A DNA stretch of 64,000 nucleotides from Prorocentrum cordatum (Eukaryota; Sar; Dinophyceae; Prorocentrales; Prorocentraceae). The translations under genes and the position numbers were made by a program. The first letter of the stretch is position 1, and every line of letters begins with the position of its first letter. Positions 10,365 to 20,579 of this stretch are shown one piece after another. The stretch lies in the NCBI GenBank assembly GCA_963575745.1, contig CAUYUJ010022515.1, positions 429,766-493,765 on the forward strand, written 5' to 3'. The notes beneath the pieces were generated by a model, which had not been told where the DNA came from, did not search any database, and saw only the letters and a program-made list of their open reading frames with translations.

Positions 10365-10775
10365 GGCCCAGTGTGGCCCCTCGTGGGTGTCGTTGTCTTG
10401 GGCTTTTCCCTGCGGGTCCTGTGTCCCTTGGTCCACCTCGGGCCAACACCGCTGGTCCTTGGTGACCTACGCGTTGTTTCTCCACCCTGGCGGAGTCTGT
10501 TTCACGGCCCTGAGGGATCACGGCATTGCTATCAAGCCCAGAGTGGCCTCTTACGTCGGCCCAGTGTGACCAGCGCACCCATAGGGTTCCCCCTCGCGGG
10601 TCCAGAGCGACCCTCGTCTGGCGGCCCAGAGTGGCCATTCAGTAGCAGGGCAGCCGATGCCAGCCCGCATGTCTGGCGGCCCTAGAGCGGCCAATCTTCG
10701 ATAGGGCGGCCGTTGCGGCTTGCTGACTGCCAGCAGACCCGCGCGTCTCGCTTGGAGGCCCATAGTGGCCAATCG
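10365..10775 (+). repeat. GGCCCAGAGTGGCC words in the element leader
   Basis: Seven to eight spaced near-palindromic words of the form GGCCCA(G/T)AGTGGCC occur near 10365, 10538, 10557, 10600, 10622, 10678 and 10758. Each has one or a few changes. They lie between A1 and the first open frame, where a promoter, packaging or priming signal would be expected. Confidence 0.6.
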
Positions 10776-11454
10776 TTGCAAACGTTTCTTTCGCATTCCC
10801 AGTGAACAGTCGAGCGCGAGACTCGCAGCGCGCCAGACTCGCAGCGCAAAGGCAGCGAACTCCCGCCGTCGGTCGACGGTTTCTGCTCTGGCTGCCGCAG
10901 GTTCGCAGCGGCTCCGAATGTCGGGTGAAGTCAGCGGCTTCTGCTTGCTTGCGATGGCGGAGCAGGCTGCGCAGGCGGCGCTCGTGCCGTGCGAGGCGAG
11001 AACAGAAAGGGGCTCCTTGGTGCGCACCGCATCCCGCGCGCGGGTCGCGTACGCAGACACAGTGTTGTCGCAATCGCGCGAGCGGCTTCGCTACCTGCTG
11101 GTTAAGGGGGCGGGCCCCAGGCTGCAGGGGCGAGCGCCAAGGGGCCCGCCCCTAGCAATGCCAGCACCACCTGCCAACGAGAGCTGCTGGTCGCCAGTCC
11201 GACTCGGAGCAGTCGGCCCTCGGTTAGTAAGGCTGGAGCAGGTGTGGGCTGAACTGCGCTTCGCCCTGGCCCAATGCGCACCGCGTTTGCCGCGCGACGT
11301 CTGCCATATCATAATGGGCTACGCTAAACCCCAGATCGTCTCTGCGCCCGTGATACGCTACCGTCTATTGGACAATCCAGACAGCGGCGATGAAGCGCAC
11401 TTCCGCCGGGCAAAGCTGCGAGTGCGCCCGCCAGCGCGGGTCGCGGGCGCCTAG
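10720..11454 (+). CDS. leader ORF of the YR element, unknown function
   Basis: A 244-codon frame. It begins inside the repeated-word leader and runs over two short blocks (10842-10890 and 10895-10932) copied from the recombinase gene in swapped order. It ends with a globular-looking part (RLEQVWAELRFALAQ, RLPRDVCHIIMGYAKPQ) that faintly recalls an F-box-like or small helical domain. GC-rich DNA leaves many frames open, so coding is uncertain. Confidence 0.3.
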   Translation: MLTASRPARLAWRPIVANRCKRFFRIPSEQSSARLAARQTRSAKAANSRRRSTVSALAAAGSQRLRMSGEVSGFCLLAMAEQAAQAALVPCEARTERGSLVRTASRARVAYADTVLSQSRERLRYLLVKGAGPRLQGRAPRGPPLAMPAPPANESCWSPVRLGAVGPRLVRLEQVWAELRFALAQCAPRLPRDVCHIIMGYAKPQIVSAPVIRYRLLDNPDSGDEAHFRRAKLRVRPPARVAGA

Positions 11455-12157
11455 GGCGGCGCGCGCGACCACAACGCTTTTAACAAACGCGCGCGCTCGT
11501 GCCGTGCGTGTCGTCCCAGTGTGGATTTGCGCGCTCCCTCCCGCAACTGGAGGCCGCATAAGGGTCGCTGCGCGGGCTACTAAGTACGCCGTGTAGCGAT
11601 GTCGTCTGACGACGAGGTGCCGTCAACGCAGCCCGCCTCATGTCGCGAGACGTGTCACATTGGCCCTTTTGCGTGTTCTTACTGTCGCGTGCGCGGGCGG
11701 CGGGAGCATCCAGCCCCCCAGCGCGATCGCAGCAGATCGTCGCCACGGAGGCGCACATCTGCCGCAGGGCCCTCAGGCAGCCCCTCGATGGAGCTGACGG
11801 CCACGGTGCCGCTTGGGCCGTGTGCACGAAGCGCGAGGATCGACCAGCTGGCCAGCGCCTGCCCGCTCGGTAAGACGCGTGACCCGCGCTCACGGCCATA
11901 AGCGGACCAGGTTTCCGCAGGCATCTCGCGTTGCGTTCCCGGCGCCGCCGTTCCTCCCCCGCGTTCGGGGTGCGCGCGTTCGTTTTGCGTCTGCGAAGCG
12001 GCGGACCAGGTATCTGCAGGCACCTCGCTCGTGTTGCTACCGGCGTCGCCGTCTTTCTGTGCGCGTGTTGAGTGCGCTGCGTTGCAGTCGGCCCGCCGCG
12101 TGATCCCCGCGTGTGCGAGCAGTGCGACGCTGGTGTTTTCTGGCTTCTTTGTTCGTG

Positions 12158-13595
12158 ATGGCGGACGGACCGCTGCTGAGCTTTCTGCGCCAAGACCCCG
12201 TGTTCGGGGCAGGATGGTCGGACATCGAATACAAGGCTGCGATTGACTGCCTAGGCGCTAATAAGCTGCTGACGCCGGCACAGCTGGCGAACATTCGGCT
12301 AGAAGAGCTGTCAGGCTCGGAGGGCCTGCCAGCGGGCGTGAAAGGCGTGCTCCGCCGCGCGCTGGAGCGCGCCACAACTGCGGGTAAGCAGGCAGCGTAC
12401 GCGAGCGCGCCCGGCGAGCCCCCCTGGTCTGCACGCTCGCATCGGGGCGGAGGCCAATGTGGAAATGGCCGCCCCCGTACACCGCATAGACGTGGGCGCT
12501 GAGTTGGCGACGATTACGTTGAACGGCCTCAGCCAGACGATCTGGCCGAGGCGCGCCCTCACGTGAGCGCGCCAGCGGCGGTGACAGCGGTCGCTGCCTT
12601 GCACAGGAGCGAGAAATGTGATTGGATGGTTGCCGAGGTCGTGCGCGCGAGAAAGAGGGGCTGCGCGAATCCTTTCGTTTACTCTGATTTGCGCGGCTTT
12701 CTCCCGACCTGGGCCGCGAGCGCCCACGGGGTCGACGACTCAGACGCCAACGGAGTGACGGCTGAGTGCGGCAGTAAAGGTCAGCGCGCGTTGTCGTGGG
12801 CCGAGTTTCACCTCGCCTACGACGCATGGGCGATTGCGGCTGCTGCCACTAAGCAGCTATCTTACGCACGCTGCTTGGAGCATAAGCGATTTGTGCTCCA
12901 GGTCCGCGACGTGCCAGCACGCACACGTAGCGGCGCGCGCACCCGTTGCCTTTCGCGAGGTGGCCTCGGAAGCTCCGCTCGCGGGCCGCAAGGCGGGGCT
13001 TGGGCTCCTGTGCGACAAAATCGTCCGCAAGAGCTGGGCCGAGCGCTCGCGACAGAGCGGCGTCGAGAAGTTCAATATTGAGGAGGCCTCGACAGGGCTC
13101 GACGCGTTGTCCCTGCGGTCTTCCGAGAACGAGTTCGACCGCGCAGCCAAGGTCGCCCGCGCGTGCCGGGGGCGTCGCGCGTCGTGCGTGCAGGCGCAGG
13201 GGCAGGCCGCCCAGGCCACGCCCGCGGGCAACGGCCGCGGCAGTGGCCGCGCCGCGCCGAACAAGGGCGCGGCGGAGACGCGCTCTTCGCATTCCGGTGC
13301 GTCCTGGCACAGCGGCGGCTGGGGCCGATCTACGTGGAAGACGGGCGCGTGGGGCAGCTCGAAGAGGCCGGCGCCAGACGCGCCGCGCACGCCGCCCCGG
13401 CCGCGAAATGGGCCAAGAAGTAGGGGAGCGCATGACGTCCCTGATTCGCGGCGCCCTCGCAATGTTTGCGCGGTCGCGCCGTTCGCCCCGCGGCCGCGCG
13501 CGCGGCAGGCGCTGCTGCAGATAACGCAGGCGGTGTCCGTGACCTGCGTGGCTTTCCTGCCTGGCGCAGCGCGCCGGCCTCGCGCTGAGGCATTT
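12158..13595 (+). pseudogene. gag-like gene with N-terminal SAM-like domain, frameshifted
   Basis: Starts MADGPLLSFLRQDPVFGAGW at ATG 12158. Residues 1-70 form a probable five-helix SAM-like fold (AAIDCLGANKLLTPAQLANI, then LEELSGSEGLPAGVKGVLRR). The text then moves frame (VHRIDVGAELATITLNGLSQ near 12480), moves again (CDWMVAEVVRARKRG, 12563-12930), and again into the frame with LLCDKIVRKSWAERSRQSGV and EASTGLDALSLRSSENEFDR (about 12990-13150). It ends in a Gly/Arg/Ser-rich nucleic-acid-binding-like tail to about 13430. Position before RT and the basic tail fit Gag of DIRS-group elements. No zinc knuckle is visible. Confidence 0.55.
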
Positions 13596-13613
13596 TGACG
13601 CATTCGCCTGCGG

Positions 13614-16525
13614 TTGCATTTCTATGAAGAGAGGGCCATTCGCGCGCGGCCCGTCCCAAGGCACGTAGCGTTCCTGCTCGCGCGCATGGCGCGGCGCGCG
13701 GCGTTGCGCGCAGGTCTGGTCTCGCCTTATCCGCGGTGGGCGCACCCGTGGAAGGCGTGCAAGCATCCCGCAGAGGCCAGGGCTTCTCGTGCGAGGCCCT
13801 GCTCGGCCTGGGGGTGCGCTACCAATGCTCTCGCGCCCTCGTCCTGCCCACGCGCATTGGTGGAGCGTGGCGGGTGGCATCGGTTGCCACCGCAAACGCG
13901 CGCATCGGCGGTGTCGCGCCTCTCGTGGAGTCAGCGGCGGCAGAGTTTTGTTGCAAGAGAGGACGCGCAGGGGCTCACGGTTGCGCAGTCTTCGCACTCT
14001 TGTATTCTGGTGGTGCGGCCACAACGGTCAAGCATCATACCGGCGCCGCCGCCGCCGCCGAAACGACGTTGCACGGCAAAGGGCGCGCCGCCCGCGCCGG
14101 CGCCGCCGGCGCGGGACGGCGCAAAGTGCGCCCTCAAGCGCGACTTCATAAGTCAGGCCCAAGGCAGGACATACGAATTTGAAAAGAAGATCACGTAGGC
14201 GACAGACGTCTCAGACGCGGTGCGCTGGATCAGCGAGCGCACGCCCGGCGCGGTCCGGCGAGCGCGCGAAGAAGCCGTTTGGCGCATTGAAACTCGGGCC
14301 CGCCAGCTCGAGCAGAGTGGCGCCATCGAGGCGTGGCGCCGCGGCGCAGACGAAGGCGTTCGCGGGGTCGCCTGGTATGTCAACGGGCCGCTGCTTGCAG
14401 AGTTGGCGGCCAGCATTGGACACATTGATCGCGAATGCGTGGAGTTCTTTCGTCAGGCGTGCCCACGTGCCGCCGTCGTTTGCCATCGCGCGCCCGTCGC
14501 GCGCGAGGGGGCGCCCCTGCTGGGTGAATTACCGGTGTCGGGCATTGGCGCGCCTGCTACATTTCCGCAAGAGAAGTCCACCGAGGTTATTTTAAAGGGC
14601 GCCCGGGCGGCAAACAAGCGTCTGCTCGCGCGTGTACGCTCCGACCCCAACGCGCAAGAGTTGTGGGACCTCGCGGATAAAGATTTCCGACTATGGAGGA
14701 TGCGAGCGCCCGAGGGTCTGTCAGACCTCGACTTGGGCAGTATCATTCTGGTGCCCCGGCTCGGGGTAATACAGGGTGTCAGGAGCGACGGCACCCGCAA
14801 GGCGCGCGCGCGCGCCCGCGCGAAGCGTTGTTTAAAGTTTGTCGTGCGCGAGCACTTCGCGGCAGGTTCGCACGGTGGACGATTGCTCCATTGCCGGCAT
14901 CAACACCGCAACGCGTCCGCGTGAGCGTATGCGGCACGAGACAATTCATCACCTATACCTGCTTAGCCGACTATTTACTGAAACGGTGGCCGCTGCGTCG
15001 CGAGGGCGCAAGGGCCACGCGCGCCCGGATTGCAGGCATCCGCTGTGCCGCGCTTGTTTAAGCTCGACATCGACGCCGCCTTCCGGAGGCTTCCGCTGCG
15101 ACCTGAGCATCGGGCTTTGATTAGGGTCATATTCCGTTACAAGGACGAGGTCACGGCGCATGCTCACTGCGCGTGCCCATTCGGGGCAGGCGCGTCGTCC
15201 GCTCTCGGCACACACCGCATCGCACTTGTCCCCCGCGCAGTTGCAAGCGTTCATAACTGAGAACGCGTTGGCGCCCTCATATTCGCGATTCTACGCCGTG
15301 TACTCCACGCGGCGATCCTTCGTTACGTGGACGATATGTTCGGCGCCGAAAGGTGGGCCGAGGCGCGGGGTGTCACGCGAGCCGGCCGATCGGTCGCCGT
15401 CACGCGCCGCGCGGCAGGTCGAACACTTGCTGGATTGCATCGCGCGCATCGTAAGATGCGTATTGGGCCGGTCCGCGCTGGCAGTCGAGAAGATTCCTTG
15501 TGCTGTCCCGCTCGGTATCCTGGGACTTCGCGTCGACCTCTCATCGGAGGGGATGTCGTGCGTTCCGCTGCCCGACAAGATCGCTAAGTGGACAGCACGT
15601 ATCACGTTGGCACTCGATTCGGGCATCTTACGCGCAGGCGCGGACCCAGTTTGCGGCCCGCCACGCAGCTTCGCGGCGCGCGCGGCCAGGTGACGCGAGC
15701 AAACTCGCGGGCGCACTAGCCTGGGCATCCGGTAACATGTTCAACCGCGCGGGGCGCGCCATGCTCAGGTGTGTGTTTCTGTACCGTGCGCCGGCAGCGC
15801 ACCCATTTGCCACGCCCACGTTGCGGCAGGCCGATCTACGCCCAGGCACATCGCGGCTCTCCCGACATGCCGCAAGCGCTACGGCTAGTGCTGCGGTGGT
15901 GGTTGATCGCGCTGGGCGGCGAGCTGGCACAGTCACGAAGGTGGTGCGACGAAGCGGCGGGCCCCGTGGCCCATCTGTTCTGCGACGCAGCCAGCCGCCC
16001 GCCCATGGCGGCCGCCGTACTGTTCGTTGACAACAAATGCTACTGGACGTGCATGCCACCTGCCGCCCGGCACGGCTGCGCAGGTCAGCGTCAGTTTTGG
16101 TCGCGACGCGCGCGCACGCGTGCGCCAGGATCTTGAAGGCGTTCCAGCCCAGGGAAGATAATCAAATCATGGGCTTGGAAATGCTGAGCATTGCCCTGGG
16201 CTTGTGCTCGTTTGAACACCTGCTCCGCCGTCGGCGCGTCGTAATTTGGTCTGACAATACAGGCGCGCAGGCCGCCGCCAGCAGCGGCGCCGCGCGCGCG
16301 TTCGATCACGCTTGTCTCGCACGCGGCCTCTGGGTCAAGATTGCGCAATTGCGGTGTCTAGCACGTGTGGAGCGGGTGCCGACAGACGAAAATATCGCAG
16401 ATGATCCGTCCAGGGATGAGTTCGGGCTGCTGCGGCAGCTCGGTGCAGTGCGAATTGATCCGCACCTGGACGAGGCGTTCTGCACGCCAGCGTCATGGAC
16501 GTCGATGCTCATCCCGACAAGGTGA
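13614..16525 (+). pseudogene. pol: DIRS-group reverse transcriptase and RNase H, frameshifted
   Basis: Readable pieces in order: N-terminal region (VEGVQASRRGQGFSCEALLG, about 13745); pre-RT region (14220-14800, ending SDLDLGSIILVPRLGVIQG); RT motif VDDCSIAGIN at 14875-14904; RT motif A with LFKLDIDAAFRRLPL at about 15051-15095; CPFGAGASSA; RT motif C YVDDM at 15324-15338; EKIPCAVPLGILGLRVDL (15490); SKLAGALAWASGNMFNRAGR (15700); RNase H start LFCDAASRPP (about 15975); and WSDNTGAQAA (16248) to EFGLLRQLG at 16525. Catalytic Asp residues of RT motifs A and C survive. At least five frame changes break the chain, so this copy could not make a whole Pol as written. Confidence 0.85.
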
Positions 16526-16670
16526 GCCAGCGCTCGCAGCACGGCTACGCTGCGAGGCAGCCGAAACTCGGCGCCAGCTATCGGGTATCTCGCGGCGCGC
16601 GCCACGGTTGACGCGCGCCACTCAGCAGGGGCTCACACCGCAAGGTCCACGCGACCTAGCCTGTATCATT

Positions 16671-18343
16671 ATGTCTCACGACGATTTCGCCGCTCAGCTG
16701 AGCAATGTTCTGCCCAGAGCGTCACGTGCTGATATCGACGCGGTTTGCTCTTGCCTGCGGTTTAACGGGATGACGCGCTGGCAGCACCTCGAGGGTGCGC
16801 TGTTCGATGACTTTCTGGGTCGTGAACGCCTTTCTGTCACCGCAGCGACAGCAGTGCGAGAGCTGCTGGCACGCCCGCAAGGTGGCGTGCATCGCGGGCG
16901 CGCGGGTCGTGCGCGCGCGCCGCGCGCATTCGTAAGGACGATGGGCGAACGCCAGGCCCAACGGTGGCGAGGCGGCGCGGGCACGCCCGTCGAGTCAAGG
17001 CTCTGCGAGCTCGGCTTCTTCATCGTCCTCGTCCTCGAGTGTGCGGTTATGGGCACCCCGCGTGGTCCGTCGCAGATCGCTTTTCTCCGCGCGTTGCACG
17101 CGCGCGACGTCTTCGCGCGCGGCCGCGCGCGCAGGGCATCCCAGGGCCGGCGCCGCCACCGGGGCCTCCACCCGCGATGCTTACGGCCCGTCGGCGGCGC
17201 AGCCGCAGCTCGGCAGCGGACCCAGTGGCAGCGGTACGCCGTGCGCTACGTACGGCAACGGAAGGTTTCGAGCGTCAGATGGGCGATCCGCGTTGCGAGA
17301 TCGCGAAGGCTGCCGCAGCCGTCACGTCGCCCGAGGCGGGGCGGGCGTGGGCCCGGGTTGCCCGTGACAGCGCCCTGCTCGGATCGTGCCCACGGTCATT
17401 ACCGCAGGTTCGCAGCGGCTTCGAATGTTGGGTGAAGTTCGCGCGCGACGTTTTGCAGCGCAAAGGCAGCGAACTCCCGCCGTCGGTCGACGGTCTTTTG
17501 CTCTGGTCTACGACGTTCAGGTGTCGCGCGACGTTCTGCAATTACTTTTCGCATTTGAAGAAGGCATGCCACGTCGCGCGTGTGGCAGACGCAGCGTTCA
17601 CGCACGCGTCGCTGGCCGGCGCCAAGCTGGCTATCGAGAAGCGTTCGGGTTGGTCGGCACGACCCCGCATGGCGGTCCGGATGCACGTGCTGGAACAGCT
17701 ACTGGAACGCCCAGGCGCATTACCAGAGGGATCCGGGCTGGGTCTCCTCTTCGTGACCGCGTGCGCGTTTCTACTTCGCCTCCCGTCGGAAGCGCTGGTC
17801 ATCCAACGGGCCGCCTCGCTCGACGACGCGTCACATTTACGCGCGGGCCTTTTCATCAGCGAAGAGGCGGCCGTCTTATCGCTCGCCAGACGGAAGAACC
17901 GGGAAAGACGGACAACTATTGTGCGCAATTGCTGGTGTCAGCGCTCACGCGCCACGTGCCCCGTACACGCTCTCGGCGCGCGGTTCAACTCGCAGTCCGT
18001 TGGAGAGGCCCCGTGGGCGGGCTGGTGCGCCACGGGTGTACGTAACGCGCTGCGGTCGGCACTGCGTCACACGGGAGTAGTTAACGCCGACGCCTACGGC
18101 GCCCACTCGTTCCGTCGGGGCCACGCCCAAGACATTGTGGAGTTCGGCGGCCGAGTCACCGACATCCTGAAGGCAGGTGACTGGCAGATGCCAGCTTGGA
18201 TGCGCTATCTTGACGTTGAGAAGATGGAGCGCCAGGCCGTCGCCGAGGCGCATTTCGGCGCGTCGTCCAGTGACGACGAGGGTGGGGATTCGGAAACCCC
18301 CGGCGTCCAGCGACGTCATTCCACGCTTGGTCGGTGCAAGTAA
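16671..18343 (+). CDS. tyrosine recombinase (integrase) of the YR element
   Basis: It would cut and join the circular cDNA to the target. A start at ATG 16671 (MSHDDFAAQLSNVLPRASRA) gives a 70-residue SAM-like domain, then a frame change near 16960-17280 around a Ser-rich linker. The frame 16964-18343 (459 codons) carries the recombinase. In that numbering the catalytic set is R272 (LLRLPSEAL), H381 and R384 (HSFRRGHAQDI), W407 (GDW) and nucleophile Y415 (RYLDVEK), with a core-binding domain at about 146-240 (VRSGFECWVKFARDVLQ). The end is acidic (SSDDEGGDSET). The stop is 190 bp before B1. Core intact; N-terminal join uncertain. Confidence 0.88.
17402..17506 (+). repeat. source of a swapped duplication in the leader
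   Basis: Two blocks of the recombinase core-binding region (17402-17438 and 17455-17506) reappear near-identically in the element leader as 10895-10932 and 10842-10890, in reversed block order but the same orientation. One run of 39 bases is exact. Confidence 0.75.
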
Positions 18344-18531
18344 CGTCGCGCCAGGCCCCTTCGCACGCTCGTTCGCCCTCGTTCGGTCCATCGGTCGCTC
18401 TCTCGCGGGCCACGCGTCTGCGGCCGTCTCTCTGCCTGGCATTGGGTGGCAGCGTGCCTGCGGGTGCCGCAGGCCCGCTGTGTGGGGCAGCGCTCGGCCT
18501 CAGCCCCTGGGTCCGTGGCAGTGGGTGTGGC

Positions 18532-18702
18532 ACCCATGTGCTTCGGCCTGCGCCCTGGCGCGCCAGCCGCCTGTGTCGTTCGACGCGGTGGGCTGGCGTG
18601 TCGGCTGTTGGCGCACGGCCGCGGCCTCACCCAGCGTTGTTTGGGTGCCGTATTCCCCCCTCTGGGTGGCATCGCGGTCGAACGTCGCCGCGAAGGAGAC
18701 TT
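18532..18702 (+). repeat. split direct repeat B1
   Basis: 171 bp, starting ACCCATGTGCTTCGG and ending AAGGAGACTT. Same length and near-identical to 19172-19342. It abuts A2 directly; B1-A2 is expected to match the circle junction. Confidence 0.92.
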
Positions 18703-19140
18703 TTGGGGCAGTGATAACTTGTTATTGCAAGTCATAAGTCGACGCCCCCAGGCGGGAGTGTCCCGCCGTCGGCGCACCGCGCGATGGCGGGCGCCCGCGT
18801 GTCCACCCGCCACGCGCCGCCGCTACGTCGGGCGGGCCAGGCCCCGCGCGGGCATGCTGGCGCGCCGCGCGGCCGTGCGTCGGGGTCCTTCCTCCGTCCG
18901 CTCCTCCGCGCACGGTCGCGATGTCTCCTCTTTGCCGCCTGGCCGCGGGGCGGGATATCAAGTGCCCGGTCATGTCTGCAGCGCCCCACCTGCCGAGTGT
19001 GCACTCTTAAGGTGGGGCGGCTGGCCGGGGCGTGGTCCTCTGTCTGCCAGCGTGCGGCTCTGGACCAACCCTGGGGGCGACGCGCGGGGCGTCCGTTCGC
19101 CATAGCGCGTCGGACGCGACCGCGGTCGCGCTTCTTTTCT
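18701..19140 (+). repeat. split direct repeat A2
   Basis: 440 bp copy of A1 with scattered substitutions and no length change, lying between B1 and B2. Confidence 0.92.
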
Positions 19141-19171
19141 CCCACCCACCACCCTCGAGGGGGGACATGGT

Positions 19172-19342
19172 ACCCATGTGCTTCGGCCTGCGCCCTGGCG
19201 CGCCAGCCGCCTGTGTCGTTCGACGCGGTGGGCTGGCGTGTCGGCTGTTGGCGCACGGCCGCGGCCTCACCCAGCGTTGTTTGGGTGCCGTATTCCCCCC
19301 TCTGGGTGGCATCGCGGTCGAACGTCGCCGCGAAGGAGACTT
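19172..19342 (+). repeat. split direct repeat B2 (right end)
   Basis: 171 bp copy of B1, ending AAGGAGACTT at 19342. The interrupted gene resumes immediately after. Confidence 0.92.
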
Positions 19343-19814
19343 ATGCATCGTCCGCAGTACACATGTTGTGCCACGCTGCAGATTTAGATGGTCCGCACTG
19401 GGGCGTTCACGATCGATTCGCATTTGCTGCGCGTCAGCTGCTCGGCCGTTTCTACGAGATCGTGAAAGCAGAAGCTTTTATATGAACGGCGCTGTTCAGA
19501 CAGCGCCCGAGACTTTCGGCACCCAGTTCGCTTCCGTCTATTGTAAACTCTCCCAATGGAGCTTCTCAAACAAACTGAGGATATGGAAGCTGGTGCCAAA
19601 GCTACATCTTTTCGAGCACTCAGTCATGCAGTCGATGCACTTTGGGAACCCTGTCTACTGGTGGACGTACGCTGACGAAGACTTGGTGGGACGCCTGATT
19701 AGAATATCACACACCGTTCATCCAACCACGATCGCGGAGTCCATGCTGTGTAAGTGGGCGCAATGCGTTCTCGACGAGTTGTTGCTGGATTTGGATGTGG
19801 ACAGTTGGAACTGA
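19343..19814 (+). pseudogene. 3' part of the interrupted repeat-family gene
   Basis: Resumes as HMLCHAADLDGPHWGVHDRF and LLGRFYEIVKAEAF, changes frame near 19480, then reads LRIWKLVPKLHLFEHSVM, MHFGNPVYWWTYADEDLVGR and HTVHPTTIAESMLCKW to the stop at 19812-19814. The PKLHLF, GNP and WTYADEDLVG words are hallmarks of the family begun at 9000-9924. One frame change within this part. Confidence 0.65.
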
Positions 19815-20084
19815 ACTGACAACATCATCACTATCATCCACCACCACCATCGCAATCTAAAAAGAGAGGGGGACGAGGAAAACGGGGATGAACAAGACGG
19901 GGTGCGTTCTGGCTAGATTTTTGGAGCGGATCCAATTGTGGCGACAAGGACGCCCCAGGAGGCCCAAAGTAAGGATCCATCTGCGGATTTGAAAGCACCG
20001 CCCTTAAATATCAGAAAGAGCCAGTATAATCTACGGCCCCCGTCTGATTTTGCGGTTGTTGATGCTCGGGGTACAGCCCCCCCC
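19815..20084. other. no recognised gene
   Basis: A short CATCATCAC stretch, then mixed DNA; nothing further supported. Confidence 0.5.
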
Positions 20085-20505
20085 TCCTTCCGGTGCTCCG
20101 AATTACTCCCCCCCCCTGCGCTCTGAGTTACGTTCCCCCCCCCCTCCCCGTGTTCCGAATTAGGTCCCCCCCCCCGTGTGCTGAATTACGTCCCCCCCCC
20201 TCCCCTCCCCGTACCCTTCCCGTGCTCCGAATTAGGCCCCCCCCACACCAGTTCCTCCCTTGTGCTCTCAACGTTACGCTCCCCCCCCGTCCCGTGTTCC
20301 GAATCAGGCCCCCCCCCCCCCCCCCCGGGCTCTGAGTTACGTCCCCCCCCCCGGTGCTCCGAATGACGTCCCGCCCGCCGCCCCCCCCGTGTTCTGAGTT
20401 ACGCACCCCCCTTCCGTGCTCCGAATTTCGCCCCCCTCCCCCCCGAGCTCGGAATTTGGTCCCCCCCTCTGTGCATTAAATTGCGCCCCCCCCCCTTGAA
20501 GAGAA
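20085..20505 (+). repeat. GTGCTCCGAATTACGYCCCCC array, copy 2
   Basis: About twelve units of 25-45 bp, each a GTG(C/T)TCCGAATTA(C/G)G or GTGCTCTGAGTTACG core plus a run of 6-14 C. Same unit as 815-985. The C runs may form i-motif/G4 structures. Confidence 0.88.
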
Positions 20506-20579
20506 AAGTTTGAGCGAGCTCAAGCCCACGCTCTCAGAAACTCACACGCTGGATCGGCGCGGATTGGTATCAACACTGG

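Larger units (their letters stand above)
9925..19342 (+). mobile_element. tyrosine-recombinase retrotransposon with split direct repeats (PAT/Ngaro arrangement)
   Basis: The element runs from A1 (9925-10364) through gag, RT, RNase H and tyrosine recombinase genes to B1 (18532-18702), A2 (18701-19140) and B2 (19172-19342). The A1...B1-A2...B2 order is diagnostic of PAT and Ngaro-type YR retrotransposons, which integrate a circular cDNA by recombinase rather than by a DDE integrase. DIRS1 itself has inverted ends. At 9418 bp it is longer than I expect for these families. The gag and pol frames are broken; the recombinase core is intact. The two flanks join into one gene family sequence, so the insertion ends are well placed. 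No clear target duplication is seen, as expected. Confidence 0.88.

Noticed and set aside
13330-14024. Long minus-strand frames opposite the YR element
   Set aside because: Shadow frames of the GC-rich plus-strand gag and pol, where the recognisable motifs lie.
9925-19342. LTR retrotransposon
   Set aside because: No DDE integrase or aspartic protease seen, the recombinase is of the tyrosine type, and the repeats are split rather than simple terminal.
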